64,000 nt of DNA from Zanthoxylum bungeanum (GCA_019454045.1 SKCR01018458.1:124001-188000), one strand, 5' to 3'; counted from the stretch's first letter, positions 36,274-47,500 are shown. Program-made: numbers and translations. Notes: generated by a model from the sequence alone, not told the origin.

Positions 36274-37576
36274 GAGCTTCAAATTTCAGTTTTAGTTGTA
36301 CCACTCTCTCTCATCTCTTTGATGTAAAGAGATAGTTTCTCTCTCTAGTTTCTTTTAGTTTTTAGTTTTTAGTTTTGTAAATAATTTTAATTACGTTTTG
36401 TTAATATAGTAATTTACTTTTTTACGTTTTATAGTTTTTACTATTCACCATGAGGAGGTAACTTCCCCAGCTAGGGTGAAAGGTAATTTTTTTACTGTTA
36501 CTATTTAGATTAATCTCCCTTAAAAATAATATATTCACTATTTAAAATCTTGACTTAAAAATGATATCGCCAGATTGGTCGGTTGGTAATTCATTTTAAT
36601 CTGGTTTAAACCTGACTAATAAAGGATACCGCCAGATTAGTCGGTTGGTAATATTATCACAAGTTTATATATTATTTTATGGGAGATATCTAAAATAGTA
36701 AATAGTAAAAGTAATTCCTTTTACCTTAGTATTTTATTTTATTTTATTTTACTTTTCAGCTTTTACTTTATGTCTTTTACTTTTCAATATTTTTACTTTA
36801 TGTCTTTTACTTTTAAGTTTTTACTAGCCCTAGTTATGTGTTAGTTATTTGGGGTTGTGATGGATTCTAATATCACTGGTTTATAAGGGGTTATTTTATA
36901 GTTTGGGTAATTTAAAGGTTTACTTATTAAGTCTTAAGCTTAATGCTTCTTGTTGTCTGATCACCAATAAGATTGATGTGGTAAATCTAAAATGAACTAG
37001 ACATAGTGATTTTAGGTTTCACCCTTAGACTTAATAGCCCACGATCTTCCTTGAGGATAAATAACCCTTTAATAGATTTCCTTACAGGATAGACATATAC
37101 CTGTCCGGCGGGGGTAGCTATAATTGGAACTTAAACTTAATGAATCCAGATAATTTGGTTGACATAGACATATGGTTCAATTGGGTTAAACTGGGTATTT
37201 GCGTCTGACCATCAACATAGGCTTTTGCATAATTTAGTGTTTTAGGTTAGTAAACTGATTTATTACAAAAATATAAAATAATCACTTCATCTTTTAAAAG
37301 ATATTAGAAAGATTCACAACCCTAGATCTTTGTGTCTTTTGTTATTTTCTTTAGTATTTTCTTTTTTCTTTTTATTTATTTATTTAGCAAATCTACAATC
37401 AACCAAATCAATCAAGCAATCATTCTCTTCTCCCTCAATTAGATATTTGTAAATAAATACTATCAATAATTAATAACAACAGTAGAAATTAAGTCCTCGT
37501 GGGATCGATATTTTTATACTACTTGAACGATACGTGCGCTTGCGTTATACTCGTGTGTTTACGCCGGTCAAGTTTT

Positions 37577-37595
37577 TGGCGCCGTTGCCGAGGAC
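37577..37595 (+). other. Primer binding site of element G (tRNA-Asp)
   Basis: TGGCGCCGTTGCCGAGGAC lies six bases after the LTR end. It matches the complement of the plant tRNA-Asp 3' end with one difference in the first 17 bases. This is the usual primer for several plant gypsy lineages. Confidence 0.85.
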
Positions 37596-37703
37596 TTATT
37601 TTTCTTGAGTTATTAATTTTGAAGCTATCTAATTTCCTTGTGTCTAATTTTCTTTATCTGTAATTTTTATTTCTTTATTGTATTTTCAGGTGATTAAAAG
37701 AAA

Positions 37704-38903
37704 ATGGAACACTACTGGGAGATTGAGAGATTTCGAGCCTTACAAGAAGATACACCCCAAATCTGGGAGCAACAGTCCGATTTTCTGAGGCATGTTGTCC
37801 AGCCCAACAATTATCATTGGATGCCAGAACCAAGCAATACCACATTTGCTCAACAGAACGCAATGGGGAGATGTGACATATGTAATGAACCACATTTTCC
37901 ATCTTATCCACCATCTACATATGATCTTCATCAACAACCAGAACCATCAGAGGAAGATCAGTTGCGAAACATGCTCGAAAATATGTTCAAGAAACGAAAA
38001 GAAAAGTTGGATACAATGCTTGAAACAATTCAGAATCAATTTGAAAGTATTCAGAGACAATCAGAATTCATTCAGAGGATGACAGATCAAATGAGACAAT
38101 TCACAGAAAACCAGAACTACATACCTCAAGAACCAATTTCAGATGACACTGATGAAGCCTTCGAGTACCAATCATTTCACAATGACACTTCAACAGAGGA
38201 TGAGGCTGAGCAGTATCAACAACCAGAGGTATCGGTTCAGGAGCCCGAACCAGCAAAGTCTCAATTTGAATTTTATTATTCAGATTCTGACGAGGATGAA
38301 GCTGATCTATTTGTACCAACTGCACCAACAACGGAGGATCAAACTTTCAATCCTCAAAATGAAGATCTTGGAGCATGCTTTACCATGATGTTTGAAGAAA
38401 ATCTATCTGAACCATCCACTCCAATCGTATCAGAGGATGAAAACCTAATGTCAGAAACAACTTTGCATCCTCAGGTTGACAATTTTGAAGCATGTATCTC
38501 ACAGATGACAGATGAAGAGCTGAATACAAAAATTTTACAATACATCTGTGAAGAAAAGGTGGAACAAGAAGCAGAGCAAATGGAGGAGCAAATGTCTGAC
38601 CTTAATAAAGATCCAGAGCATTCAGGAGAAACATCACTGTTTTGGGGAGTACAAATCAAAGATATCGTCCAGAAGCTTGACAGAATGGAACTCCCATTCC
38701 AAGTCAAGCACCATATGAGACCTCCTGATTTTCTTTCTTTCTTTGCAGGAATAACTGGAACAACAAGGAGCAAAAAGGTGGCACGAGCACTGAATGAGAC
38801 AAAACTCTTTTTGCCACTTTACAGTTGGAAGAGACCCTTCAAAAGCAACGCTCACGGGATTGTCTTTAATCAGACATCCAAAACGACATTGAAACCTCCT
38901 TAA
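37704..38903 (+). CDS. Intact 399-aa gag-like protein of element G
   Basis: This is the longest uninterrupted frame in the window. ATG 37704 follows the primer site by about 110 bp. The N-terminal 80 residues include C57-x2-C60-x3-H64 (RCDICNEPH), a partial zinc-knuckle-like motif. Residues of about 85-140 look like a coiled coil rich in Lys, Glu, Gln and Met. Residues 145-330 are very acidic. The last 70 residues are basic (SKKVARALNETK, YSWKRPFKSN). I recognise no enzyme domain. Its place straight after the primer site suggests gag, and the zinc-like motif fits loosely. I cannot name a family. Lack of stops, unlike its neighbours, hints at recent insertion or use. Confidence 0.65.
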   Translation: MEHYWEIERFRALQEDTPQIWEQQSDFLRHVVQPNNYHWMPEPSNTTFAQQNAMGRCDICNEPHFPSYPPSTYDLHQQPEPSEEDQLRNMLENMFKKRKEKLDTMLETIQNQFESIQRQSEFIQRMTDQMRQFTENQNYIPQEPISDDTDEAFEYQSFHNDTSTEDEAEQYQQPEVSVQEPEPAKSQFEFYYSDSDEDEADLFVPTAPTTEDQTFNPQNEDLGACFTMMFEENLSEPSTPIVSEDENLMSETTLHPQVDNFEACISQMTDEELNTKILQYICEEKVEQEAEQMEEQMSDLNKDPEHSGETSLFWGVQIKDIVQKLDRMELPFQVKHHMRPPDFLSFFAGITGTTRSKKVARALNETKLFLPLYSWKRPFKSNAHGIVFNQTSKTTLKPP

Positions 38904-39435
38904 CAGATGAATTTCAGTCACGTCTGGCTGAAGACGAAAAATTTAGCGCTAGCAGGGAGGCAACCCATGCAATTTGTTGTAATTTATGTTTTCATATTTT
39001 GTGTATACATGTTGTAGAGTTTTTAATTTTGTGTGTTATTTTTGTAGGGAAAAGCACAAACGGAGCATTTTAAGACAGAAGGAATGGTGTTTGGCAATCA
39101 CAAAGATGAGAAACAGTTCATTAGCGATGGCTGAGTAAAGAATTAATTCTTGAGACGCATCCTAATGAATTTATACTAAACGAGTGGCGTATTGCGTACA
39201 CAATTCCGTTGCCTTAATTATTGCTTTGATTTGCTTTTCTGTTTGTAATTATCTTTATTTTCGTAGACAGGATCCAGACTTTTTGACCTTTCACGATTTC
39301 TTTTGTTGTTTAGCTAACAAACGTCCTCTGGAAGATACTAGTGCTATTATTACTCACCCTTTTTCAGGTATTATAAATTCAGCCCATCATTACACTTTTG
39401 AAGGCATCCTGATTTGAAAAAGAAATACATAAAAA
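38904..39435 (+). other. Interior of G between gag-like ORF and LOG
   Basis: Near 38950 is AGCGCTAGCAGGGAGGCAAC, a phrase that recurs on the minus strand of F near 57785-57810. A TGAGTAAAGAATT...GAGACGCATC block near 39130-39165 has a partner at 40335-40370. Acceptor-like pyrimidine-AG sites occur near 39048, 39266 and 39367, but no coding exon is supported. Confidence 0.6.
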
Positions 39436-40081
39436 ATGGAAGCCACTTCAAGAAGACGAGTTGAAAACATCTGTGTGTTTTGCGGTAGTAGTGTTGGAAC
39501 TAAACCACAATACGTAGAAGCAACATAGGAATTGGGTCGAGTCTTAGCTGCAAGGAATATGCACTTAATATATGGCGGAGGCAATCTCGGACTTATGGGG
39601 ATCGTTTCAAAGGCTGTACAGGAAGGAGACAATCATGTTTTGGGAATCATCCCAAAACCCTTGGCAGAGGCAAATCTTATTGGATCATCAAACGGAGATC
39701 ATGCCAGGTATGTCTGAATGACTGGTAGAAATGATTAACTGTGCTGATGCTTTTATTGCTTTGCCAGGTGGCTTGGGCACATTGGAGGAAATTTTTATAG
39801 TTCTATCTTGGGTGAACCTGAACATACACCAGAAACCGCTTGGACTATTTAATGTTGATGGATTTTATGATTTTCTTTGTGTGTTTCTTGATGATGCTCG
39901 GAGAAATGGGTTCGTGTCAAAACCTATGAAAGAACTCCTCTTTACTGCCAGAACTGCTCCGGATCTAATAGACCAACTCATAGCCTATGAACCACGAGTT
40001 GACCCTATCCTTTCAAAGATAAATTGGTCCGAGGACGATCGTGGTAAGAGGCGTCGGATTAATCTGGATCTTAACCTTTAA
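39436..40081 (+). pseudogene. LOG-like: Full-length intronless LOG copy (cytokinin riboside 5'-monophosphate phosphoribohydrolase)
   Basis: LOG enzymes release active cytokinin bases from their riboside monophosphates in the plant cytosol. ATG 39436 opens MEATSRRRVENICVFCGSSV. The nucleotide-binding YGGGNLGLMG follows at about 39574, and the lysine-decarboxylase-family signature PGGLGTLEE at about 39767-39793. The C-terminus is KRRRINLDLNL then stop at 40081. Some 214 codons are collinear with plant LOG proteins from end to end, without introns, although plant LOG genes normally have several. A TAG lies at codon 31 and a TGA near 39719, and a frameshift falls near 39700. It lies in sense orientation between G gag and the 3' LTR. 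It was probably captured from an mRNA and is now non-functional. Confidence 0.9.
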
Positions 40082-41370
40082 TTTCCTGTAGATTTCAGCT
40101 AACCAGGTACGACCTTCTTAACTCTCCTTTTACTGTTTAAGACATTGGGGACAATGTCTCATTTAGGTTTGGGGGAGGGAATTAGTTTATCAGTACCTTA
40201 TTTTTAGTTTGTGTGTTATTTTTATATTTAGTCCAAAAATTTTCGAAAAATACAAAAAAATTGGAAAATTTTCAAAAATTACAAAATATTTTGCATTTTT
40301 ATTTGACTAAAAAGGTGAAATTGGTAAGAGATAGCTGAGTAAGGAGTTTCCACTCCTGAGACGTATCTCAAACCTATTTCAAAACAAGTTAATTTTTCTT
40401 TATTTCATTTTGAATTATTTAATTTGTGAATTCTCCTTAAAACGGACTAAAATGGATCTTCATATGCTCAGTTGACAGATATTATCAACATATATAGTAA
40501 CATACGGACATGATCTAAAATTGAAAAGTTTGTAATATTCAGTGCTCTAGTTTAATTAGAGGAAACATCTCAAAAAGCAATGGAGAAAAAAAAAACGTCT
40601 GAGATCCGAGTTATTAAGTCTGTAGGGTGTTTTAACACCTAGTGCCCTAAAGCCAACTGGTTTGGGAGTCACTGGCCCAAAGCTCATTACATGGATCGAA
40701 GATGCTGCAAAAATATATATATCTGAAGTTTGAGTAATTAAGTCCGTAGGGGTGTCTTAACACCTGGTGCCCTAAAGCCAACTGGTTTGGGAGTTACCGA
40801 CCCAACACTCGATACATAGACGGAAGGTATTATATATAAATAAAAAATAGAGAAAAATCAAAGAAAAAATCAGAAAAATGAGAAAAATTATTCCATTGCT
40901 ACAAAAAGGTGTGAAATCTGATAGAACTTTAGGACAAAAATATTACTCTCTTATCAACTGCACTTATGACTGTTGTGCGCAAAAATAAGTTGTTTAATAT
41001 TTTGTTGGCTATGTACATGAAGAATGGTAAAAATAATCAGAGAATTTACTTATTCTGTAATTTAGAAAGAAACAAAACAGCTAGTAACTTAGAGTAGAAA
41101 TTTCACCTGATTAGTTACTAACATCTTTATTCTCTTTTCGCTTGTCTTTTTGCTTTTGTGTGCATTAGTTTTACTACCTTTTTACTTTTGTAAAATGTTT
41201 GTGGGTATCATTGATGTAAACCCTCACGAGACTACAACTCGTCCACTAGGGACACCTAGGGGTTTAAAGGCTTGTTTCATATGCTAAATGCAACTGTGAT
41301 CCCTACGAAAGTGGCTTAGTTAATTTATTTATGTTATTTTATGTTTTGCTCGAGGACTAGCAAAATGTTA
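40082..41370 (+). other. 3' untranslated interior of element G
   Basis: It starts with ACATTGGGGACAATGT at 40142-40157, a partly palindromic phrase, and a purine run TTTGGGGGAGGG near 40169. It then has a tandem repeat at 40605-40845. The stretch 41205-41370 matches the minus strand of F at 56480-56690. No coding region is seen. Confidence 0.7.
40605..40845 (+). repeat. 123-bp tandem duplication in G
   Basis: Two units start near 40608 and 40731. Both contain ACACCTAGTGCCCTAAAGCC or a close variant and GCCAACTGGTTTGGGAGT. They differ by scattered substitutions. Confidence 0.85.
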
Positions 41371-41382
41371 GGTTTGGGGGTG
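41371..41382 (+). other. Polypurine tract of element G
   Basis: GGTTTGGGGGTG lies directly before the 3' LTR start TGATGAGT. F has the same motif on its minus strand at 56468-56480. Confidence 0.8.
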
Positions 41383-41639
41383 TGATGAGTGGTAAATCTA
41401 TCACTATTTCCCACTCATTTAACCTAATATTTTGTATAGGTTCTTGAGTTTTGTGAATATTTTGATGTGTTTTGTATTATTTTGTAGATAAATAAAGTTT
41501 TATGACATTCTCGAGGTGATTTGGGCCAAAACAGTGAAAATTGGACGAAAATGGCATTTTGGTAATTTCTCGCGTCGCGACGCCAGGACCTTCAGCGTCG
41601 CGACGCCTAACGTGCACCGAAAAGTGCTAACGTGCACCG

Positions 41640-42150
41640 GGTCCACGTGTCAGAATCTGAGAAAAGTTTGACTTTGCTAACGTGCGCCGTGCCACGTGTC
41701 ACCATCACAGCCGATCTGCTAACATGCACCGTGCCAAGTGTCAGCATCCTACGGTGCCGACAGTCATCATCGCCACGTGTGCCACGTGTCACTCCACGTC
41801 ATTGCCATATCATCAGCCACATCACCAGGTTGACCAAGTCAAACTGCCACCTCACCGCCATGTCATCATCAGCCAATCAGGAAGTGCCACGTGTCGCAAT
41901 CCTACGGTGCCGACAGTCTCTTTCCCACTCACCGCCACGTCACCACCACGTCACCGCCACTTCATCGCCACGTCAACATCAATTATTGGCTATCTAATCC
42001 TTATCTGACATGTGGCGGATAAGAATCTCATCGACCAATCAGAAGCCGCCACGTGTCACAATAATTGAAGCTCAACCACCTCGCCACGTGTCACCTTATC
42101 AGCTTATCCAGAATCTGCAAACCGACGAACCAGAGCGTGCCACGTCGACA
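41640..42150 (+). promoter_or_regulatory. Dense ACGT-core (G-box/ABRE-like) array in G LTR
   Basis: CACGTG occurs at 41644, 41693, 41774, 41783, 41888, 42050 and 42085, mostly as CCACGTGTC, which contains the ABRE core ACGTGTC. CACGTC occurs at least five more times (for example 41795). They lie 60-570 bp upstream of the first TATA block (42211), and partly repeat in each tandem unit. Such motifs bind bZIP and bHLH factors in plants. Binding here is inference. Confidence 0.75.
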
Positions 42151-42208
42151 GAATTTGGCGTAGCGACGCGAAAGGCCTTGGCGTCGCGACGTTGGAAGCC
42201 TACCAGGG

Positions 42209-42221
42209 CCTATAAATAGAG
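42209..42221 (+). promoter_or_regulatory. TATA block 1 in G 3' LTR
   Basis: CCTATAAATAGAG is followed by CCACTCTCTCTCATCTC. Two further copies lie at 43815 and 45430, one per tandem unit. Confidence 0.7.
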
Positions 42222-43814
42222 CTTCAAATTTCAGTTTTAGTTGTACCACTCTCTCTCATCTCTTTGATGTAAAGAGAGAGTTTCTCTCTCTAGTTTCTTT
42301 TAGTTTTTAGTTTTTTTTTTTAGTTTTTAGTTTTGTAAATAATTTTAATTACGTTTTGTTAATATAGTAATTTACTTTTTTACTTTTTACAGTTTTTACT
42401 ATTCACCGTGATGAGGTAACTTCCCCAGCTAGGGTGAAAGGTAATTCTTTTACTGTTACTATTTAGATTAATCTCCCTTAAAAATAATATATTCACTATT
42501 TAAAATCTTGACTTAAAAAGGATACCGCCAGATTGGTCGGTTGGTAATTCATTTTAATCTGGTTTAAAACTGACTAATAAAAGATACCGCCAGATTGATC
42601 GGTTGGTAATATTATCACAAGTTTATATATTATTTTATGGGAGATATCTAAAATAGTAAATAGTAAAAGTAATTTCTTTTACCTTAGTATTTTATTTTAT
42701 TTTATTTTACTTTTCAGCTTTTACTTTATGTCTTTTACTTTTCAGTAATTTTACTTTATGTATTTTACTTTTAAGTTTTTACTAGCCCTAGTTATGTGTT
42801 AGTTATTTGGGGTTGTGATGGATTCTAATATCACTGGTTTATAAGGGGTTATTTTATAGTTTGGGTAATTTAAAGGTTTACTTATTAAGTCTTAAACTTA
42901 ATGCTTCTTGTTGTCTGATCACCAATAAGATTGATGTGGTAAATCTAAAATGAACTAGACATAGGGATTTTAGGTTTCACCCTTAGACTTAATAGCCCAC
43001 GATCTTCCTTGAGGATAGATAACCCTTTAATAGATTTCCTTACAGGATAGACATATACCTGTCGGGCGGAGGTAGCTATAATTGGAACTTAAACTTAATG
43101 AATCCAGATAATTTGGTTGACATAGACATATGGTTCAATTGGGTTAAACTGGATATTTGCGTCTGACCATTGACAGAGGCTTTTGCATAATTTAGTGTTC
43201 CAGGTTAGTAAACTGATTTATTACACAAACATAAAATAATCACTCTATCTCTTAAAAGATATTATAAGGATACACGACCCTAGATCTTTGTGTCTTTTGT
43301 TATTTTCTTTAGTATTTTCTTTTGTCTTTTTATTTATTTATTTATTTAGCAAATCTACAATCAACCAAATCAATCAAGCAGTCATTCTCTTCTCCCTCAA
43401 TTAGATATTTGTAAATAAATAGTATCAATAATTAATAACAACAGTAGAAATTAAGTCCTCGTGGGATCAATATTTTTATACTACTTGAACGATACGTCAT
43501 CGCAATCCTACGGTGCCGACAGTCTCTTTCCCACTCACCGCCACGTCACCGCCACGTCACCGCCACGTCATCACCACGTCAGCATCAATTATTAGCTATC
43601 TAATCCTTATCTGACACGTGGCGGATAAGAATCTCATCGACCAATCAGAAGCCGCCACGTGTCACAATAATTGAAGCTCAACCACATCGCCACGTGTCAC
43701 CTTATCAGCTTATCCAGAATCTGCAAATCGACGAACAAGAGCGTGCCACGTTGACAGAATCTGGCGTAGCGACGCCAAAGGCCTTGGCGTCGCGACGCTG
43801 GAAGCCTACCAGGG

Positions 43815-43827
43815 CCTATAAATAGAG
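43815..43827 (+). promoter_or_regulatory. TATA block 2 in G 3' LTR
   Basis: Identical to block 1 and 1,606 bp downstream of it, in the second tandem unit. Confidence 0.7.
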
Positions 43828-45429
43828 CTTCAAATTTCAGTTTTAGTTGTACCACTCTCTCTCATCTCTTTGATGTAAAGAGAGAGTTTCTCTCTCTAGT
43901 TTCTTTTAGTTTTTAGTTTTTTTTTTAGTTTTTAGTTTTGTAAATAATTTTAATTACGTTTTTTTAATATAGTAATTTACTTTTTTACTTTTTACAGTTT
44001 TTACTATTCATCATGAGGATGTAACTTCCCCAACTAGGGTGAAAGGTAATTCTTTTACTGTTACTATTTAGATTAATCTCCCTTAAAAATAATATATTCA
44101 CTATTTAAAATATTGACTTAAAAAGGATACGGCCAGATTGGTCGGTTGGTAATTCATTTTAATCTGGTTTAAACCTGACTAATAAAGGATACCGCCAGAT
44201 TGATTGGTTGGTAATATTATCACAAGTTTATATATTATTTTATGGAAGATATCTAAAATAGTAAACAGTAAAAGTAATTCCTTTTACCTTAGTATTTTAT
44301 TTTATTTTATTTTACTTTTCAGCTTTTACTTTATGTCTTTTACTTTTCAGTATTTTTACTTTATGTCTTTTACTTTTATGTTTTTACTAGCCCTAGTTAT
44401 TTGTTAGTTATCTGGGGTTGTGATGGATTCTAATATCACCGGTTTATAAGGGGTTATTTTATAGTTTGGGTAATTTAAAGGTTTACTTATTAAGTCTTAA
44501 GCTTAATGCTTCTTGTTGTCTTATCACCAATAAGATTGATGTGGTAAATCTAAAATGAACTAGACATAGTGATTTTAGGTTTCACCCTTAGACTTAATGG
44601 CCCACGATCTTCCTTGAGGATAGATAACCCTTTAATAGATTTCCTTACAGGATAGACATATACCTGTCGGGCGGAGGTAGCTATAATTGGAACCTAAACT
44701 TAATGAATCCAGATAATTTGGTTGACATAGACATATGGTTCAATTGGGTTAAACTGGATATTTGCGTCTGACCATTGATAGAGGCTTTTGCATAATTTAG
44801 TTTTCCAGGTTAGTAAACTGATTTATTACACAAACATAAATAATCACTTCATCTCTTAAAAGATATTAGAAGGATACACGACCCTAGATCTTTGTGTCTT
44901 TTGTTATTTCCTTTAGTATTTTCTTTTGTCTTTTTATTTATTTATTTATTTAGCAATCTACAATCAACGAAATCAATCAAGCAATCATTCTTTTCTCCCT
45001 CAATTAGATATTTGTAAATAAATAGTATCAATAATTAATAACAATAGTAGAAATTAAGTCCTCGTGGGATCGATATTTTTTACTACTTGAACGATACGTC
45101 ATCGCAATCCTACGGTGCCGACAGTCTTTTTCCCACTCACCGCCACGTCACCCAGCCCACGTCACCGCCACATCACCGCCACATCATCACCACGTCAGCA
45201 TCAATTATTAGCTATCTAATCCTTATCTGACACGTGCGGATAAGAATCTCATCGACCAATCAGAAGCCGCCACGTGTCACAATAATTGAAGCTCAACCAC
45301 CTCGCCACGTTGTCACCTTATCAGCTTATCCAGAATCTGCAAACGACGAACAAAGCCGTGCCACGTTGACAGAATCTGGCGTAGCGACGCCAAAGGCCTT
45401 GGCGTCGCGACGCTGGAAGCCTACTAGGG

Positions 45430-45442
45430 CCTATAAATAGAG
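45430..45442 (+). promoter_or_regulatory. TATA block 3 in G 3' LTR
   Basis: Identical core, 1,615 bp downstream of block 2, in the last unit, which carries the authentic LTR end. Confidence 0.7.
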
Positions 45443-46744
45443 CTTCAAATTTTCAGTTTTAGTTCTACCACTCTCTCTCTCTCATCTCTTTGATGTAAAG
45501 AGAGAGTTTCTCTCTCTAGTTTCTTTTAGTTTTTAGTTTTGTAAATAATTTTAATTACGTTTTTTTAATATAGTAATTTACTTTTTTACTTTTTACAATT
45601 TTTACTATTCACCATGATGAGGTAACTTCCCCAGCTAGGGTGAAAGGTAATTCTTTTACTGTTACTATTTAGATTAATCTCCCTTAAAAATAATATATTC
45701 ACTATTTAAAATATTGACTTAAAAAGGATACGGTCAGATTGGTCGGTTGGTAATTCATTTTAATCTGGTTTAAACCTGACTAATAAAGGATACCGCCAGA
45801 TTGATTGATTGGTAATATTATCACAAGTTTATATATTATTTTATGGAAGATATCTAAAATAGTAAATAGTAAAAGTAATTCCTTTTACCTTAGTATTTTA
45901 TTTTATTTTATTTTACTTTTCAGCTTTTACTTTATGTCTTTTACTTTTCAGTATTTTTTACTTTATGTCTTTTACTTTTAAGTCTTTACTAGCCCTAGTT
46001 ATGTGTTAGTTATCTGGGGTTGTGATGGATTCTAATATCATTGGTTTATAAGGGGTTATTTTATAGTTTGGGTAATTTAAAGGTTTACTTATTAAGTCTT
46101 AAGCTTAATGTTTCTTGTTGTCTTATCACCAATAAGATTGATGTGGTAAATCTAAAATGAACTAGACATAGTGATTTTAGGTTTCACCCTTAGACTTAAT
46201 AGCCCACGATCTTCCTTGAGGATAGATAACCCTTTAATAGATTTCCTTACAGGATAGACATATACCTGTCGGGCGGGGGTAGCTATAATTGGAACTTAAA
46301 CTTAATGAATCCAGATAATTTGGTTGACATAGACATATGGTTCAATTGGGTTAAACTGGGTATTTACGTCTGACCATCGATAGAGGCTTTTGCATAATTT
46401 AGTGTTCCAGGTTAGTAAACTGATTTATTACACAAACATAAAATAATCACTTCATCTTTTAAAAGATATTAGAAGGATTCACAACCCTAGATCTTTGTGT
46501 CTTTTGTTATTTTCTTTAGTATTTTCTTTTGTCTTTTTATTTATTTATTTATTTAGCAAATCTGCAATCAACGAAATCAATCAAGCAATCATTCTCTTCT
46601 CCCTCAATTAGATATTTGTAAATAAATAGTATCAATAATTACTAACAACAGTAGAAATTAAGTCCTCGTGGGATCGATATTTTTATACTACTTGAACGAT
46701 ACGTGCGCTTGCGTTATACGCGTGTGTTTACGCCGGTCACCACT

Positions 46745-47500
46745 CTAATTAAATTAGTTTAATTGAGTAATATAAATTAGTAGAGACTAATGGAAATTAG
46801 TGATACAATTTTTAAGAGTTAAAATTGGTTAGGTCACTAATAGTGTACTAGAGTAAATAAGAGTTATGATTTAGCTGCCATAAATTTATTCACACTAGTT
46901 AAATTAAAATATTAGATATTTTATAAATAGAAACCTTAAAACTTAAAATAGTGAGTAGGAGAGGGATATACGACAGTTTATCTCGCGATCTCCGTTAGTT
47001 CGAAAATGTGAGATTCAAAAGGCGCCTCGAGACGGCTTTGCTTTCATCCCCCTACGGATGGTGTCCATTTTGGGTCAATATCAGGTTTGGATTCCGAGAG
47101 GATATGGATTCTAGATGTATCTTGTGAACTGACCTACCCTACGACGACACTTCACTCGTTAAATCCAAGAATCCCGAAACGGCGGGTCACACTCAAAGGA
47201 TTAATTAACTGTTAATAAAATTCCTTGATCGAATCTAACGGTAGTTGTTTAATATAGGAATAAGAGTTATTCCCGTATATATTAATTGACTGAGATTGTC
47301 TCGATCTATCATGCAAGTACTTGACCTACCCTACGACGACACTTACTTGTGAGATGATAGATTTCTGTGGCATAGTAATTCTCTTAGGTTTCTAATTCGT
47401 TATTCATGGTTCACGCATCATGTTTAATTTTATGCCAAATTTTTTTGATGATTTTAATATGCTATGAATGTTAAATGCATGTTTATTTCATTTTTCAGCC
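46745..47500 (+). other. Leader of element E, second part
   Basis: Non-coding. The phrase GACCTACCCTACGACGACAC appears near 47132 and again near 47323, about 190 bp apart. A pyrimidine stretch ending TTTTTCAG directly precedes the gag ATG, so an intron acceptor in the leader is possible. Confidence 0.65.

Larger units (their letters stand above)
31444..37570 (+). repeat. 5' LTR of element G, holding hAT insertion
   Basis: This spans 6,127 bp, of which 3,109 bp plus 8 bp TSD are the hAT. The first 110 bp are only about 75% like the start of the 3' LTR. The next 890 bp (to about 32445) are absent from the 3' LTR. From 32446 on the two LTRs agree closely. It carries two TATA candidates, 32056-32067 and 36264-36273. 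The end GTGTTTACGCCGGTCA matches the 3' LTR. Confidence 0.88.
31444..46739 (+). mobile_element. Element G: non-autonomous gypsy-type LTR element with LOG copy
   Basis: An LTR element of 15.3 kb including a nested hAT, with TSD CCACT (31439-31443 and 46740-46744). The LTRs run TGATGAG...CGCCGGTCA. The primer site matches tRNA-Asp and the polypurine tract is GGTTTGGGGGTGT; both are typical of Ty3/gypsy elements of the Athila/Tat kind. There is no protease, reverse transcriptase, RNase H or integrase. The interior holds a 399-codon gag-like frame and a LOG gene copy. It must have moved using another element's enzymes. F shares its 3' internal sequence but not LOG. Confidence 0.92.
41383..46739 (+). 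repeat. 3' LTR of element G with tandem triplication
   Basis: This spans 5,357 bp. A complete left part (41383-41893) is followed by three copies of a 1.6-kb segment (41894-43499, 43500-45101, 45102-46739), each with its own TATA block at 42211, 43817 and 45432. The first two copies stop at GATACGT and jump back to CATCGCAATCCTACGG. Only the last has the true LTR end. A segment of about 890 bp present in the 5' LTR is missing near 41490. Confidence 0.9.

Noticed and set aside
39436..40081. LOG sequence as a working host gene
   Set aside because: It has two in-frame stops and a frameshift, lacks introns, and lies wholly inside element G.
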